In this document: positions 1-7,335 of the stretch, piece after piece
Numbering within the stretch: the stretch's first letter is position 1
How the letters are laid out: each line of letters begins with the position of its first letter
Source of the DNA: a virus
Virus record (IMG/VR): IMGVR_UViG_3300021962_010783
Location: 1-29,828 of that record
Direction: 5' to 3' (one strand)
Length of the DNA stretch: 29,828 nt
Made by a program: the position numbers and the translations under genes
Notes under the pieces: model-generated
Database searches by the model: none
What the model was told of the DNA's origin: nothing
Seen by the model: only the letters and a program-made list of their open reading frames with translations

Positions 1-182
1 GTAAATTCGATAAACTTTCCGTAAAGCGACTTAACGATAAGGATTGCTAACGTAACACTGAGTGTTGAACCAATAGCGTAATATTGCCAATTCTTCGAAA
101 ATGAAACTGCCTCAGTGATAAAGATAGCTGACGCTGCACCTAGCAGACCAGCAATAAAGCCGAATATTATTAGATTTTTCAT
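1..182 (-). CDS. Small membrane protein, 3' end outside window
   Basis: The first 60 codons are visible, starting MKNLIIFGFIAGLLG; the gene runs off the left edge. There is a hydrophobic N-terminal segment (about residues 3-24) that could be a signal anchor, and a second hydrophobic segment (about residues 36-52), so this is probably a two-pass membrane protein. The start follows a GTATATTA box by 5 nt, the same arrangement as several other genes here. No family is recognised. Confidence 0.6.
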   Translation of the reverse strand, partial: MKNLIIFGFIAGLLGAASAIFITEAVSFSKNWQYYAIGSTLSVTLAILIVKSLYGKFIEF

Positions 183-187
183 AATAC

Positions 188-195
188 TAATATAC
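188..195 (-). promoter_or_regulatory. GTATATTA promoter-like box, class B
   Basis: GTATATTA followed by GTATT and then the ATG of the leftmost gene. The same core and spacing precede six other starts in the window. The stretch TATATTAG also matches 7 of 8 positions of the Bacteroidota housekeeping -7 element TAnnTTTG. Promoter function is inferred. Confidence 0.45.
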
Positions 196-432
196 TCAAA
201 AGGGGACGTCTAGGGCCACTGCCTCCATGTGAGATTCTTTGACTCGGTATTGATGTAACTTGTCGACAAATTCATTCTTCTGCATGCCGAACATTGAACA
301 GCGGTCTGCAAATGGAGTGCCGTCTTCGTCTTTAAAATCCGAAGTAATCCATTCTTCGTAAAAATAACCCAGTGCATGGTCCCAGCCATACACTAGCGTT
401 TTGTCAATTGCCTGCTTTGTATATCTGCTCAT
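196..432 (-). CDS. Hypothetical protein, 78 aa
   Basis: A short soluble protein rich in aromatic and charged residues (GWDHALGYFYEEW near residues 17-29). No signal peptide, membrane segment or known motif is seen. Its ATG overlaps the TGA-type stop region of the upstream phosphoesterase gene by 4 nt, implying translational coupling. Function unknown. Confidence 0.7.
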   Translation of the reverse strand: MSRYTKQAIDKTLVYGWDHALGYFYEEWITSDFKDEDGTPFADRCSMFGMQKNEFVDKLHQYRVKESHMEAVALDVPF

Positions 433-1121
433 AAAAATACTATTTCATTTGTCTCTGGATTCCAATCGATTTGAAATGGCTTGTTTGCATACAAGTAATG
501 TTCATTCAAAACGGCTGCATTAAAATAGTGTGTTGTGCCATCAAACTTATAACCATATCCAGTATGAATATGACCACATACGTGGATCTTTGGCTTGACC
601 TCCTTGATTCTAGCTGCGAGTAATTCGCAGCCTAGTGGAATACTTCGATTGCCCTCGACCGTATCGTTGAATCCCCAAGCTGGGCCATGCGTAATTAAGA
701 TGTCTATACCTACTGGAATTTGTGCCCATTTTTCAGCAAGCTCTTCTCCCTGTCTTGGTAAATTAAAGGCCCAATTATAGAATTCAGGTTGCCATGGACT
801 ACCCCAAATTTTGATAGCTGTCGAATAATCTTCGCCAACTACATACATGTTGTCCTCTAAATAATCTATCTCTGGATATTTTTCTAACATCTCTTGAATC
901 TTCTCAGCATTATCTTGAAAACCCCAATCGTGATTGCCAGCAATGAACACTTTATGCTCATAACCTGGGACATTCTTATACCAGTTAAAGAAATTTTCAA
1001 GTTCATGTTCATAACCCATTGATGTTAAATCTCCTGCATGCAGAAGTAATTCTCCTCCAAGTAGATCATGTGTAACTCGACTATGTTTATTATGCGTATC
1101 TGAGATTAGTGTTATTACCAT
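429..1121 (-). CDS. Calcineurin-like metallophosphoesterase
   Basis: A 230-residue protein with the ordered metal-binding motifs of the calcineurin-like phosphoesterase superfamily: SDTH (D8, H10), HAGD (D31), GNHD (N63, H64), THG in the middle, and GHIH near residue 185, followed by FNAAVLN. These enzymes use two metal ions to hydrolyse phosphomonoesters or diesters; the substrate (nucleotide, nucleic acid or protein) cannot be told from sequence. It is cytoplasmic, with no signal peptide. It follows the thioredoxin gene by a few bases and overlaps the next small gene, so the three probably share one transcript. Confidence 0.88.
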   Translation of the reverse strand: MVITLISDTHNKHSRVTHDLLGGELLLHAGDLTSMGYEHELENFFNWYKNVPGYEHKVFIAGNHDWGFQDNAEKIQEMLEKYPEIDYLEDNMYVVGEDYSTAIKIWGSPWQPEFYNWAFNLPRQGEELAEKWAQIPVGIDILITHGPAWGFNDTVEGNRSIPLGCELLAARIKEVKPKIHVCGHIHTGYGYKFDGTTHYFNAAVLNEHYLYANKPFQIDWNPETNEIVFL

Positions 1122-1127
1122 ATTTTC

Positions 1128-1403
1128 TTAATTTACCAACAGTTCACTTATCATGGCTTCTATTTCAGAAGCCTTTCTTACACCCACGATATTTTTTACA
1201 ATTTGCCCGTCTTTTTTAAAGATTAAAGTTGGGATACTTCTGATTGCATGCTCATTGATTGCAGCTGAATCTTCATCTGCATTGACTTTACGAATCGTAA
1301 CATCTTCATTATCAGCATATTTTTCGATCAGCCCATCAATGATTGGCCCCATTACTTTACATGGACCGCACCACGGAGCCCAAAAATCTATCACTTCTAC
1401 CAT
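1128..1403 (-). CDS. trxA: Thioredoxin
   Basis: A 91-residue single-domain thioredoxin, slightly shorter than the usual 105-110 residues because the N-terminal helix/strand is trimmed. The redox motif WCGPC lies at residues 11-15 within FWAPWCGPCK, and the cis-proline motif SIPTLIF is near residue 57. It would reduce disulphides in the cytoplasm; phage thioredoxins commonly support ribonucleotide reductase or act as polymerase factors, but neither partner is in this window. A weak AATAAATA box lies upstream in the gap after the lectin gene. Confidence 0.93.
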   Translation of the reverse strand: MVEVIDFWAPWCGPCKVMGPIIDGLIEKYADNEDVTIRKVNADEDSAAINEHAIRSIPTLIFKKDGQIVKNIVGVRKASEIEAMISELLVN

Positions 1404-1426
1404 AAAAGTCTTTACTTATTTTATAC

Positions 1427-1434
1427 TATTTATT
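1427..1434 (-). promoter_or_regulatory. Weak late-promoter-like box AATAAATA
   Basis: AATAAATA in the 40-nt gap between the lectin-type gene and thioredoxin, about 23 nt before the thioredoxin ATG. By T4 geometry this would give a leader of about 18 nt. A GTATAAAA stretch follows directly, so which element is used is unclear. Confidence 0.35.
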
Positions 1435-1443
1435 TGGAAAAGG

Positions 1444-3744
1444 TTAATTCCTAAAGCCAGTACGGACTAGATAGAAATTAGTTGTGCCGCCTGCCGTTAA
1501 CGAGGTCAGCGATAGAGTTTGTACACCAGGATAAGTTGAAGTTAGATTAGCTGAACTTGAATTGATTGTACTCCATTGACTTGTTTGAAAAATTCGGTAA
1601 CTAGGTATGGTATTTGCCCATGATGGAATTTTACCGTTTGCTCTTGCAAAAATCAAATAAACATCAGTAATCGATAGAGTCGAATTGCCATTTACGTCCA
1701 TTCGATAATAATCTTTAGAATTAAAACTTTGTGATAGAACTTTCTGATTAAACGATTCAGCGTCAGTCGAAGTTGGTAATCCAATTGAATCAATCTGAAT
1801 TACTAATTTAAAGTCATACTTACTAACCCCTAATACAGTTGAAAATGAATATGTACCAGAAGATGAAGTTGTATCTTTGCTGTGGACAGTATAAGCTGTG
1901 TCCGCTTTTAGCTTATAATATAGAGTTAATTCTATATTTTGAACGCCGACTCCTTCTGAAGAATACACTGTGCCGCTTTGCGTAAATGGCCCAACCACGA
2001 TTTCTCCATTTGAAGAGAATGCAAATCCACAAGTACCACTAGTTAATTGAGCTCTAAATAGAGTACCATCAGTTTGATTTGAATATGAATATGAGGCAGA
2101 TGTATTTGAAATGTCTGTCCAAGTAACTCCAGAGTTAGTAGATCTTTGCCACTTTACGATTGTACCAGTGTATCCACTAAGAGTCAATGTGCCCGAATTC
2201 GTTGAGGTCGTGTGAACTGCCGAGGAAACAGATCCGCCGACTGGTGGAGTTCCAGAAGTTACTGTGATAGTCTTTGCGTCTGAATTGATTGCGCTACCAC
2301 AGTTTGGCGTTTGTACTTGAACTCGATAATAATATGTACCAGCTGAACTAACTGTCTCAGTTAAACTAGTTGTCGTATTTGAAATATCAGTCCAGTTTAC
2401 ATTATCGGTTGATCGCTGCCATTTATTAATATTACCCTGTTGACCAGATAAGGTTAACTCGACTTGCCCGCCTGCGCAAATCGAATTATTTGCTGCGAAT
2501 ATTGTACCGGCTTTGGTTGGCTTAACTGCCAAGTAAATACTAGATGAGGCTAAACCGGTACATGATTGTGGGCTCGTTGAGTTTACGATAGCTCGATAAT
2601 AAGTAGTCTTAGTTAGATTCGTAACAGTTATGCTCGATGACGTGCTTGATATTGTAACACCAGCCGTAAAGAAATTATCAAATGAATATTCCCATCTCGC
2701 GATACTGCCAGTATAGCTATTGAGAGTTAGAGTCGTACTATTACTACCGGAACATACATTGATATTACCGCCGCTAATGTATCCACTTGACGCTCCAGAT
2801 ATTTCAATATTGCGAGTCGAAATCGTAATGCTTGAAGTTAGATCATTTGGCATATCTCCATATTCACAAATATATCCAGGTAAATTGGTGTTGGGCAGGT
2901 CATTCCATGAACCGGCATTACCTGAATAGAATTGGCCATAATGTTCCCCGCCTGAGTTATTCGGTTCACCACCTGCCCATTTTGCGTATTGGCCAGTTGT
3001 TGCAGTACTACCGCTAGAAAATTGTGTTCCCTTTTCAGGACCAGTTATCCAGTGCCATTTTTGTTCTACTGCGGCTTGCGAAGCGTACGCTGTAGTTCCT
3101 TTAGCAGTATTGACTTGAGTTACCTCATCCGATGCACCAAACCAACCATCATTTGCCATTAATTTCCAAACAAAGTTATTTTCAGCTTCAGAGGTCATTG
3201 TTGCCAAATAACCAGCTCTACCGAAATATGATCGGTTTTCAGCAGAGGTTTTTGAGTTTGTCCATGATGTACTACCTGATACATACTCGTAGAAGTGTTC
3301 AGTTAATGGATTATAGAATACTATGCCTGCAACAAACGTTACTCTTCGTTGAAGAGCATAACACGTACTAGAGGTAGATTTAAATTCAACTCCTCTTAAA
3401 ATAGTTTCCCAGTTAGCAGCAGTCGTCGTACCGTTAAATACTAAAATACCAGTTGTCGTATTGAAAGCCGATACTGTAATGCCCGATGGCAGAGTGGCAG
3501 TTGATCTTAATTGATCACCGCTAGTTCCACTAATGTAACTTTGTGATATTTGAACTCTAAACCCAGTTATTGTGCCGTTAGCCGTTAATGTAACGTTGGG
3601 ATCAACTTTTGTCCAAGTATTGTGACTTACTGATAGAGTAGATGAAGTTCCTCCCAAACTTACTGTCGTAGCCTGAGCCATTGCTAGTATTGGAAGTACT
3701 AACGTCAATATAGTTAATATGAAACGTCTAATCGGTGCCATCAT
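1444..3744 (-). CDS. Secreted C-type-lectin / Ig-like repeat protein with dockerin-like C-terminus
   Basis: A 766-residue exported protein. Residues 1-24 form a signal peptide ending AMAQ. A beta domain with cadherin-like character (about 28-140) is followed by a C-type-lectin-like domain (about 144-296) with hallmarks GEPNN (259-263), WND (280-282) and YICEYG (291-296). Three Ig-like repeats follow (about 320-585), each with a KWQRSTxxxxWTDISN-type core. A C-terminal module (590-766) contains a dockerin-like DVNGNSTLSITD segment and is related to part of the T9SS-tagged protein encoded at 7.3-9.3 kb. There is no obvious T9SS tail, so its release or anchoring route is unclear. It is last in the CsgG-like/barrel operon and starts at a TAATG overlap. 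Glycan or protein binding at the infected-cell surface, or virion adhesion, is inferred. Confidence 0.85.
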   Translation of the reverse strand: MMAPIRRFILTILTLVLPILAMAQATTVSLGGTSSTLSVSHNTWTKVDPNVTLTANGTITGFRVQISQSYISGTSGDQLRSTATLPSGITVSAFNTTTGILVFNGTTTAANWETILRGVEFKSTSSTCYALQRRVTFVAGIVFYNPLTEHFYEYVSGSTSWTNSKTSAENRSYFGRAGYLATMTSEAENNFVWKLMANDGWFGASDEVTQVNTAKGTTAYASQAAVEQKWHWITGPEKGTQFSSGSTATTGQYAKWAGGEPNNSGGEHYGQFYSGNAGSWNDLPNTNLPGYICEYGDMPNDLTSSITISTRNIEISGASSGYISGGNINVCSGSNSTTLTLNSYTGSIARWEYSFDNFFTAGVTISSTSSSITVTNLTKTTYYRAIVNSTSPQSCTGLASSSIYLAVKPTKAGTIFAANNSICAGGQVELTLSGQQGNINKWQRSTDNVNWTDISNTTTSLTETVSSAGTYYYRVQVQTPNCGSAINSDAKTITVTSGTPPVGGSVSSAVHTTSTNSGTLTLSGYTGTIVKWQRSTNSGVTWTDISNTSASYSYSNQTDGTLFRAQLTSGTCGFAFSSNGEIVVGPFTQSGTVYSSEGVGVQNIELTLYYKLKADTAYTVHSKDTTSSSGTYSFSTVLGVSKYDFKLVIQIDSIGLPTSTDAESFNQKVLSQSFNSKDYYRMDVNGNSTLSITDVYLIFARANGKIPSWANTIPSYRIFQTSQWSTINSSSANLTSTYPGVQTLSLTSLTAGGTTNFYLVRTGFRN

Positions 3745-4193
3745 TACATTTTATTAACTGCGTCAACTATACTCTTTTTTACAGCGCTTGCAAACGTAGT
3801 TTTTTCAAATGGCAAATTACTATCCTTTAACTCGATGAATGTTGATTTAACTGTGGTCTTTGCAGTACCTTCACCGATATAATCTTTGCCGTCCTTAGTT
3901 ATCTTAATCTTTACAATAGTTTCCTTTTTAGTTGCAGTAAAGGGACCGATTGCGATACCAGTAGTTGGTGCTTCAATACTAACAATTTCGACAATGATTG
4001 GCGAACCGTCTTGGCAAATAGAGAATTTCTCAGATAAAACTTCTTCAGTAATCTGCTTAATACCAAAGATTACTCGATTTGAATTCATTTCCGGCGCGTC
4101 TGCTGTTGCAAACACCTTTTCAACTTTGTAACAGTCACCTGCCGTAAAGCTAGTCAGAATGAATAATGATAGGATGAGAAGTAGGTTTTTCAT
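3744..4193 (-). CDS. Small secreted/periplasmic protein
   Basis: 149 residues beginning MKNLLLILSLFILTSFTAG, a clear signal peptide, with a Cys at about residue 21 that could be lipidated or form a disulphide with Cys60. The remainder is a mixed alpha/beta domain with beta strands such as ETIVKIKITKDGKDYIGEG and a C-terminal amphipathic helix. No family is recognised. It sits between the barrel gene and the lectin gene, with its stop overlapping the lectin start (TAATG), so it may be an accessory factor of the CsgG-like/barrel system. Confidence 0.75.
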   Translation of the reverse strand: MKNLLLILSLFILTSFTAGDCYKVEKVFATADAPEMNSNRVIFGIKQITEEVLSEKFSICQDGSPIIVEIVSIEAPTTGIAIGPFTATKKETIVKIKITKDGKDYIGEGTAKTTVKSTFIELKDSNLPFEKTTFASAVKKSIVDAVNKM

Positions 4194-4195
4194 AA

Positions 4196-5770
4196 TTAAA
4201 GAAGTATTTTTCCACCGGTTAGAACTTGATAGTTTAACATGTTCTTATTCCATTCATAAGTCCCGGAAAAACTTATGTTGTATTTGAATTTCTTCGTGAT
4301 TGAGTAATCCCAAGAACTAAATGGTACAAGTAGGATTCCAGAATCCCACCACTTACCTTCATAGAATTGAGTAAATGGAGAATAAACGCCGAGTAACAAT
4401 ATTGTACCTGTAATCTTTTTACTCTTGCCTGGTGTAAACAGATAGAAACCACCACCTACTGCGGATAGGTTAGTAAAGGCAGTCTTACCTAATTTACCTA
4501 CTGTAAAGTTTGCTCCACCCATTAATGAAAGCTTGCCATATCTTTTTGAACCCAATACTGTCGACGTATTGAAGAAGTCTTTATCGAAGTTTATCATGCT
4601 TGAATTTGCGGTAATTAAGGTCGCAGTCTTCTTTGTCCAAGCTCCATAAAAAGTTATATTCGAATTATTAATCGATGTTGTAAAGTTGCCTAGAAAACCT
4701 TTAGCGAAAGTATTCTTTGTATTTGAATGAGTCATACTCATTGTAAATTTAAATTGGTCCTTTTCTCCTTCCTCTGCGCTACGAATCGCAACAAGATCTC
4801 CAGTACCAATTAACGAACCGACTCTAGCTCGGTTTTTATCTCCGCTCTTGCTGCTTCCTCCCGAACTACCACCGGATCCGCCTTCTGAACCTCCACTTGC
4901 TTCTGCCGCATTTGACACAGAATTAGTCGTTCCACCGTTACCGCCTGAAGTAGTTGTGGTCGTTTCACCGTTGCCGCCAGTCGGCTGAGGATTTGTTCCA
5001 CCGGTTCCAGTTGGAGTACCTGATCCACCACTACCTGATCCACCAGTAGTTCCTCCTGAGCCAGAGCCTGATCCACCAGTATTACCACCTGAACCTGATC
5101 CACCGCTACCTGATCCGCCTGATCCTGAACCGCCAGTGTTGCCGCCTGATCCTGAGCCAGAACCACCGGTATTTCCACCAGATCCTCCAGTATTGCTGCC
5201 AGATCCATTTGAACTTCCGCCATTATTACTACTTGATCCAGCAGAACCAGACGACCCTGATCCTCCTGAGTTGCTGCCTCCATTAGCTGAACTGCTGTTC
5301 GAATTATTTGAATTACCGTCTGAGTTACCTGAACTACTTGATGATGAGTTGTTTGTTGCATTGCCTAAGGCATTGCTGACTCCACCAGTTGAAACTGACG
5401 CGACACTACCGGCTAACTGAGCAGACATTGTTGCTACAGATGTGATGTTAGTTAGAGTTGAAATAATATTGTTTGTTACAATTAGATTAGTGGTTGTGGT
5501 AGTTGCCGTAACTAAACCATCACAAGGCTTATTTGAATTTATTGCTGCAGTGGAATTCATCCATGCAGTAAATACGCCATTATTAAAATCTGCTTGAGAA
5601 AACGTGCCGACCTGTCCGTAATAAGTAACTGCAATATTCTGCTGATTGGCCGGAATAGTTATCGTCTTAATCAGTTTAGTACACGGATCTACATAAGTAT
5701 ACGTATAGCTTTGAGAAAAAGCTACAGTAGAGAAAAGTATTGAAAATAGTAGAACCGCATACCGTATCAC
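4196..5770 (-). CDS. Outer-membrane beta-barrel with long Gly/Ser repeat linker
   Basis: 524 residues. A signal peptide (about 1-19, ending AFSQ) leads to a small N-terminal domain with two Cys, a Ser/Thr/Asn-rich stretch, then about 130-150 residues of Gly/Ser/Asn repeats (GGSGSGSGG, GGNTGGSG), and a C-terminal domain (about 340-524) of alternating hydrophobic/polar strands with aromatic girdles, typical of an outer-membrane barrel. The start is GTG and overlaps the CsgG-like stop by 4 nt (GTGA), indicating coupling. The linker could display the N-terminal domain or span the cell envelope. The barrel is called from composition only; no named family is recognised. Confidence 0.75.
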   Translation of the reverse strand: MIRYAVLLFSILFSTVAFSQSYTYTYVDPCTKLIKTITIPANQQNIAVTYYGQVGTFSQADFNNGVFTAWMNSTAAINSNKPCDGLVTATTTTTNLIVTNNIISTLTNITSVATMSAQLAGSVASVSTGGVSNALGNATNNSSSSSSGNSDGNSNNSNSSSANGGSNSGGSGSSGSAGSSSNNGGSSNGSGSNTGGSGGNTGGSGSGSGGNTGGSGSGGSGSGGSGSGGNTGGSGSGSGGTTGGSGSGGSGTPTGTGGTNPQPTGGNGETTTTTSGGNGGTTNSVSNAAEASGGSEGGSGGSSGGSSKSGDKNRARVGSLIGTGDLVAIRSAEEGEKDQFKFTMSMTHSNTKNTFAKGFLGNFTTSINNSNITFYGAWTKKTATLITANSSMINFDKDFFNTSTVLGSKRYGKLSLMGGANFTVGKLGKTAFTNLSAVGGGFYLFTPGKSKKITGTILLLGVYSPFTQFYEGKWWDSGILLVPFSSWDYSITKKFKYNISFSGTYEWNKNMLNYQVLTGGKILL

Positions 5771-6480
5771 TGTCTAAATACGCCCTTTTTAATCAGCTTT
5801 GATACTACTCGAGAAGCTGCTGTCTCTAGGGCCTTTTTAGTTGATATACCGATCGTTGATTGATTAAATTTAACTTCATCAATTCCATCAAGCAATGTCG
5901 CTTTCTTTACTGTAACTGCTTCGCCTGAACCGGAGCCAGTTATAATTTCACCAGTTTCTGCATCAACGAATCGTACTTGTAAACCCATCGTAGTTTTTTG
6001 GCGAACTTCTGCTCCGCCGACTTGAATATCTTCATCTTCGCTTACTGCAAAATCATATACTTCAATATAGACAAAATACTTGGCTAAGATAACGTTGCCT
6101 TTAACTTCTATTTTATTCTGAGAAATTCCTTTGTCTGACGCTTTATCTTGAGCAATCATCTTATTCTTAATTTCAGCTTTGTCTTCTGTGAATATAAAAC
6201 GGTCAGTCATCTCTAAGTATTCTAACACGATGTTAGCAACACCCAGTCCAACTCGTTTATCTCTTAGTTCTGGATACATTGCATAAACGTCTTCATTAAT
6301 TCCAATTTGTAGAACTTGAATTGGAATAACGATTGTATCTGTATACTCGCCTAGTGCACTGATTGATTGTTTCTTTTCGAACTCAGCTTGATAGGTCTCA
6401 GTCTTTGTACTGCCTATTGATTGAGCTGATGCTACGATTGACCATAGCGCGCTAGCGGCAAGGATTAAGAGTCTTTTCAT
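5767..6480 (-). CDS. CsgG-like secretion channel protein (curli-type)
   Basis: 237 residues. The ATG that gives a normal signal peptide (MKRLLILAASALWSIVASAQ) was chosen; an upstream in-frame extension is Cys-rich and overlaps another small gene. The mature part resembles the CsgG/HfaB fold: an N-terminal strand (VIPIQVLQI), an amphipathic helix pair (VGLGVANIVLEYL), DRFIFTEDKAEI, then KVxGNVILAKYFVYIEVYDF and LQVRFVDAETGEIITGSGSG, matching the order of the CsgG core strands and transmembrane hairpin region. CsgG forms a nonameric outer-membrane pore exporting curli subunits. No Cys lipobox is present, unlike E. coli CsgG. It heads an operon with a barrel, a small secreted protein and the lectin protein. 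Family call is from pattern recognition and should be confirmed by profile search. Confidence 0.7.
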   Translation of the reverse strand: MKRLLILAASALWSIVASAQSIGSTKTETYQAEFEKKQSISALGEYTDTIVIPIQVLQIGINEDVYAMYPELRDKRVGLGVANIVLEYLEMTDRFIFTEDKAEIKNKMIAQDKASDKGISQNKIEVKGNVILAKYFVYIEVYDFAVSEDEDIQVGGAEVRQKTTMGLQVRFVDAETGEIITGSGSGEAVTVKKATLLDGIDEVKFNQSTIGISTKKALETAASRVVSKLIKKGVFRQ

Positions 6481-6482
6481 TT

Positions 6483-6587
6483 TTAATTCACAATTTTTGC
6501 TGCAAGTATTGCAATGAATACGAACCATGCCACAACTGCAGTTGCAGCCCAACCTTCATCCATAAACCAGGCAGTAAACCTTTTCAT
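6483..6587 (-). CDS. Small single-pass membrane peptide, 34 aa
   Basis: A short ORF starting MKRFTAWFMDEGWAATAV with one transmembrane helix (about residues 14-30) ending KIVN. It fills the gap between the two-pass membrane protein and the CsgG-like gene, with its stop 2 nt before the CsgG-like ATG, which argues it is real and co-transcribed. Function unknown; small phage membrane peptides can be lysis or envelope modulators. Confidence 0.6.
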   Translation of the reverse strand: MKRFTAWFMDEGWAATAVVAWFVFIAILAAKIVN

Positions 6588-6604
6588 AGAAAAGTTATTT
6601 TTTT

Positions 6605-6964
6605 TTATTCTCCAGAAACGTTAGATAACGATTGCCCGTCTTCTTCGTCTACTTTTTGAATCAGCATCTTATCGCGATCTTCAGAGTTAAACCAGTAATC
6701 AACTACTTTGTTTAAGTTTCCAACAAATGCACCTAATAGGATTAGCAGCATTTCTTTCCAATCTTCTCCAATTGTTGCACCAATGAATACGCCAGCATTG
6801 ATTCCAACAATGATTAGCGTAAATAATCCCAATACAATTGCTGTAATTTTCCAACGGTTGCTTTGCATTTGCTGCAACATGTAATAGAAACGATTCTTTT
6901 CGTCTACTTTAACATAATCGGCTGGGCCTAAACCCATTGCCTTTTTTAACTTATCGAGTGCCAT
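6605..6964 (-). CDS. Two-pass membrane protein, holin-like candidate
   Basis: 119 residues with a soluble N-terminus (about 1-37), two hydrophobic helices (about 39-61 and 69-86), and a charged C-terminal tail. The motif AFVGNLNKVVDYWFNSEDRDK after the second helix resembles the xxFWFGSSxxSxxK ending of many small phage membrane proteins. Size and topology fit a holin, but the endolysin genes are on the other strand 3 kb away, so holin function is only a possibility. Confidence 0.65.
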   Translation of the reverse strand: MALDKLKKAMGLGPADYVKVDEKNRFYYMLQQMQSNRWKITAIVLGLFTLIIVGINAGVFIGATIGEDWKEMLLILLGAFVGNLNKVVDYWFNSEDRDKMLIQKVDEEDGQSLSNVSGE

Positions 6965-6982
6965 CTACGTATCGAATAATTT

Positions 6983-7312
6983 TTACCAAGGATCTTCTTC
7001 CTCTTTCTTAGGTTTTGGTGCAGGCTCAGCTGCGGGTTTCTCAACAACTTTTTCTCTGATAATGGTTTGACCACCACCACTTGATGAATTGTTTTTAGAA
7101 GAGTTGTCGACGTTTAAGATAATGTTTGGTTGTTGTGCTGCTGGTTGAGCGACCTGTTCAGTCTTGGTCTCTTCCTTTTCACCTCCAAAAATAGCTTCAA
7201 TGTGAGTTGCAACATAACCACCAACTGCAGTTACCGCTGTAGTTGCGATACCAATGATAGTTTTCTTTAGCGTTGACATTCCGCCTTCGTTGCCTTCTTC
7301 GTTCTCTGCCAT
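6983..7312 (-). CDS. Membrane-anchored protein with Pro/Lys/Glu-rich tail
   Basis: 109 residues. A hydrophobic segment (about 17-35, TIIGIATTAVTAVGGYVA) is followed by a low-complexity hydrophilic tail: KEETKTEQ, a Ser/Asn/Gly stretch, then alternating Pro/Lys/Glu ending EEEDPW. The layout suggests a single-pass protein with an extended tail in the cytoplasm or periplasm. No family is recognised. It lies downstream of the T9SS-tagged gene on the same strand. Confidence 0.7.
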   Translation of the reverse strand: MAENEEGNEGGMSTLKKTIIGIATTAVTAVGGYVATHIEAIFGGEKEETKTEQVAQPAAQQPNIILNVDNSSKNNSSSGGGQTIIREKVVEKPAAEPAPKPKKEEEDPW

Positions 7313-7335
7313 AGGATAATAGATTTTTTTATTAT

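Noticed and set aside
2720-3371. Plus-strand ORFs opposite the lectin gene
   Set aside because: They are shadows of the minus-strand gene with no promoter or protein-like pattern.
1444-3744. The C-type-lectin domain as a variable protein of a diversity-generating retroelement
   Set aside because: The lectin domain is internal rather than C-terminal, and no reverse transcriptase or template repeat is seen in the window. A template repeat could still lie elsewhere.
4850-5350. Repeat block as a CRISPR array
   Set aside because: The units are short, degenerate and in frame, with no fixed spacers; they encode Gly/Ser peptides.
4810-5361. A 183-codon open frame inside the Gly/Ser-linker barrel gene, and a Pro/Leu-rich frame on the opposite strand at 5136-5420
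   Set aside because: Both arise because the Gly/Ser repeat DNA has few stops in other frames. Neither has a sensible start or promoter, and their composition is repeat-driven.
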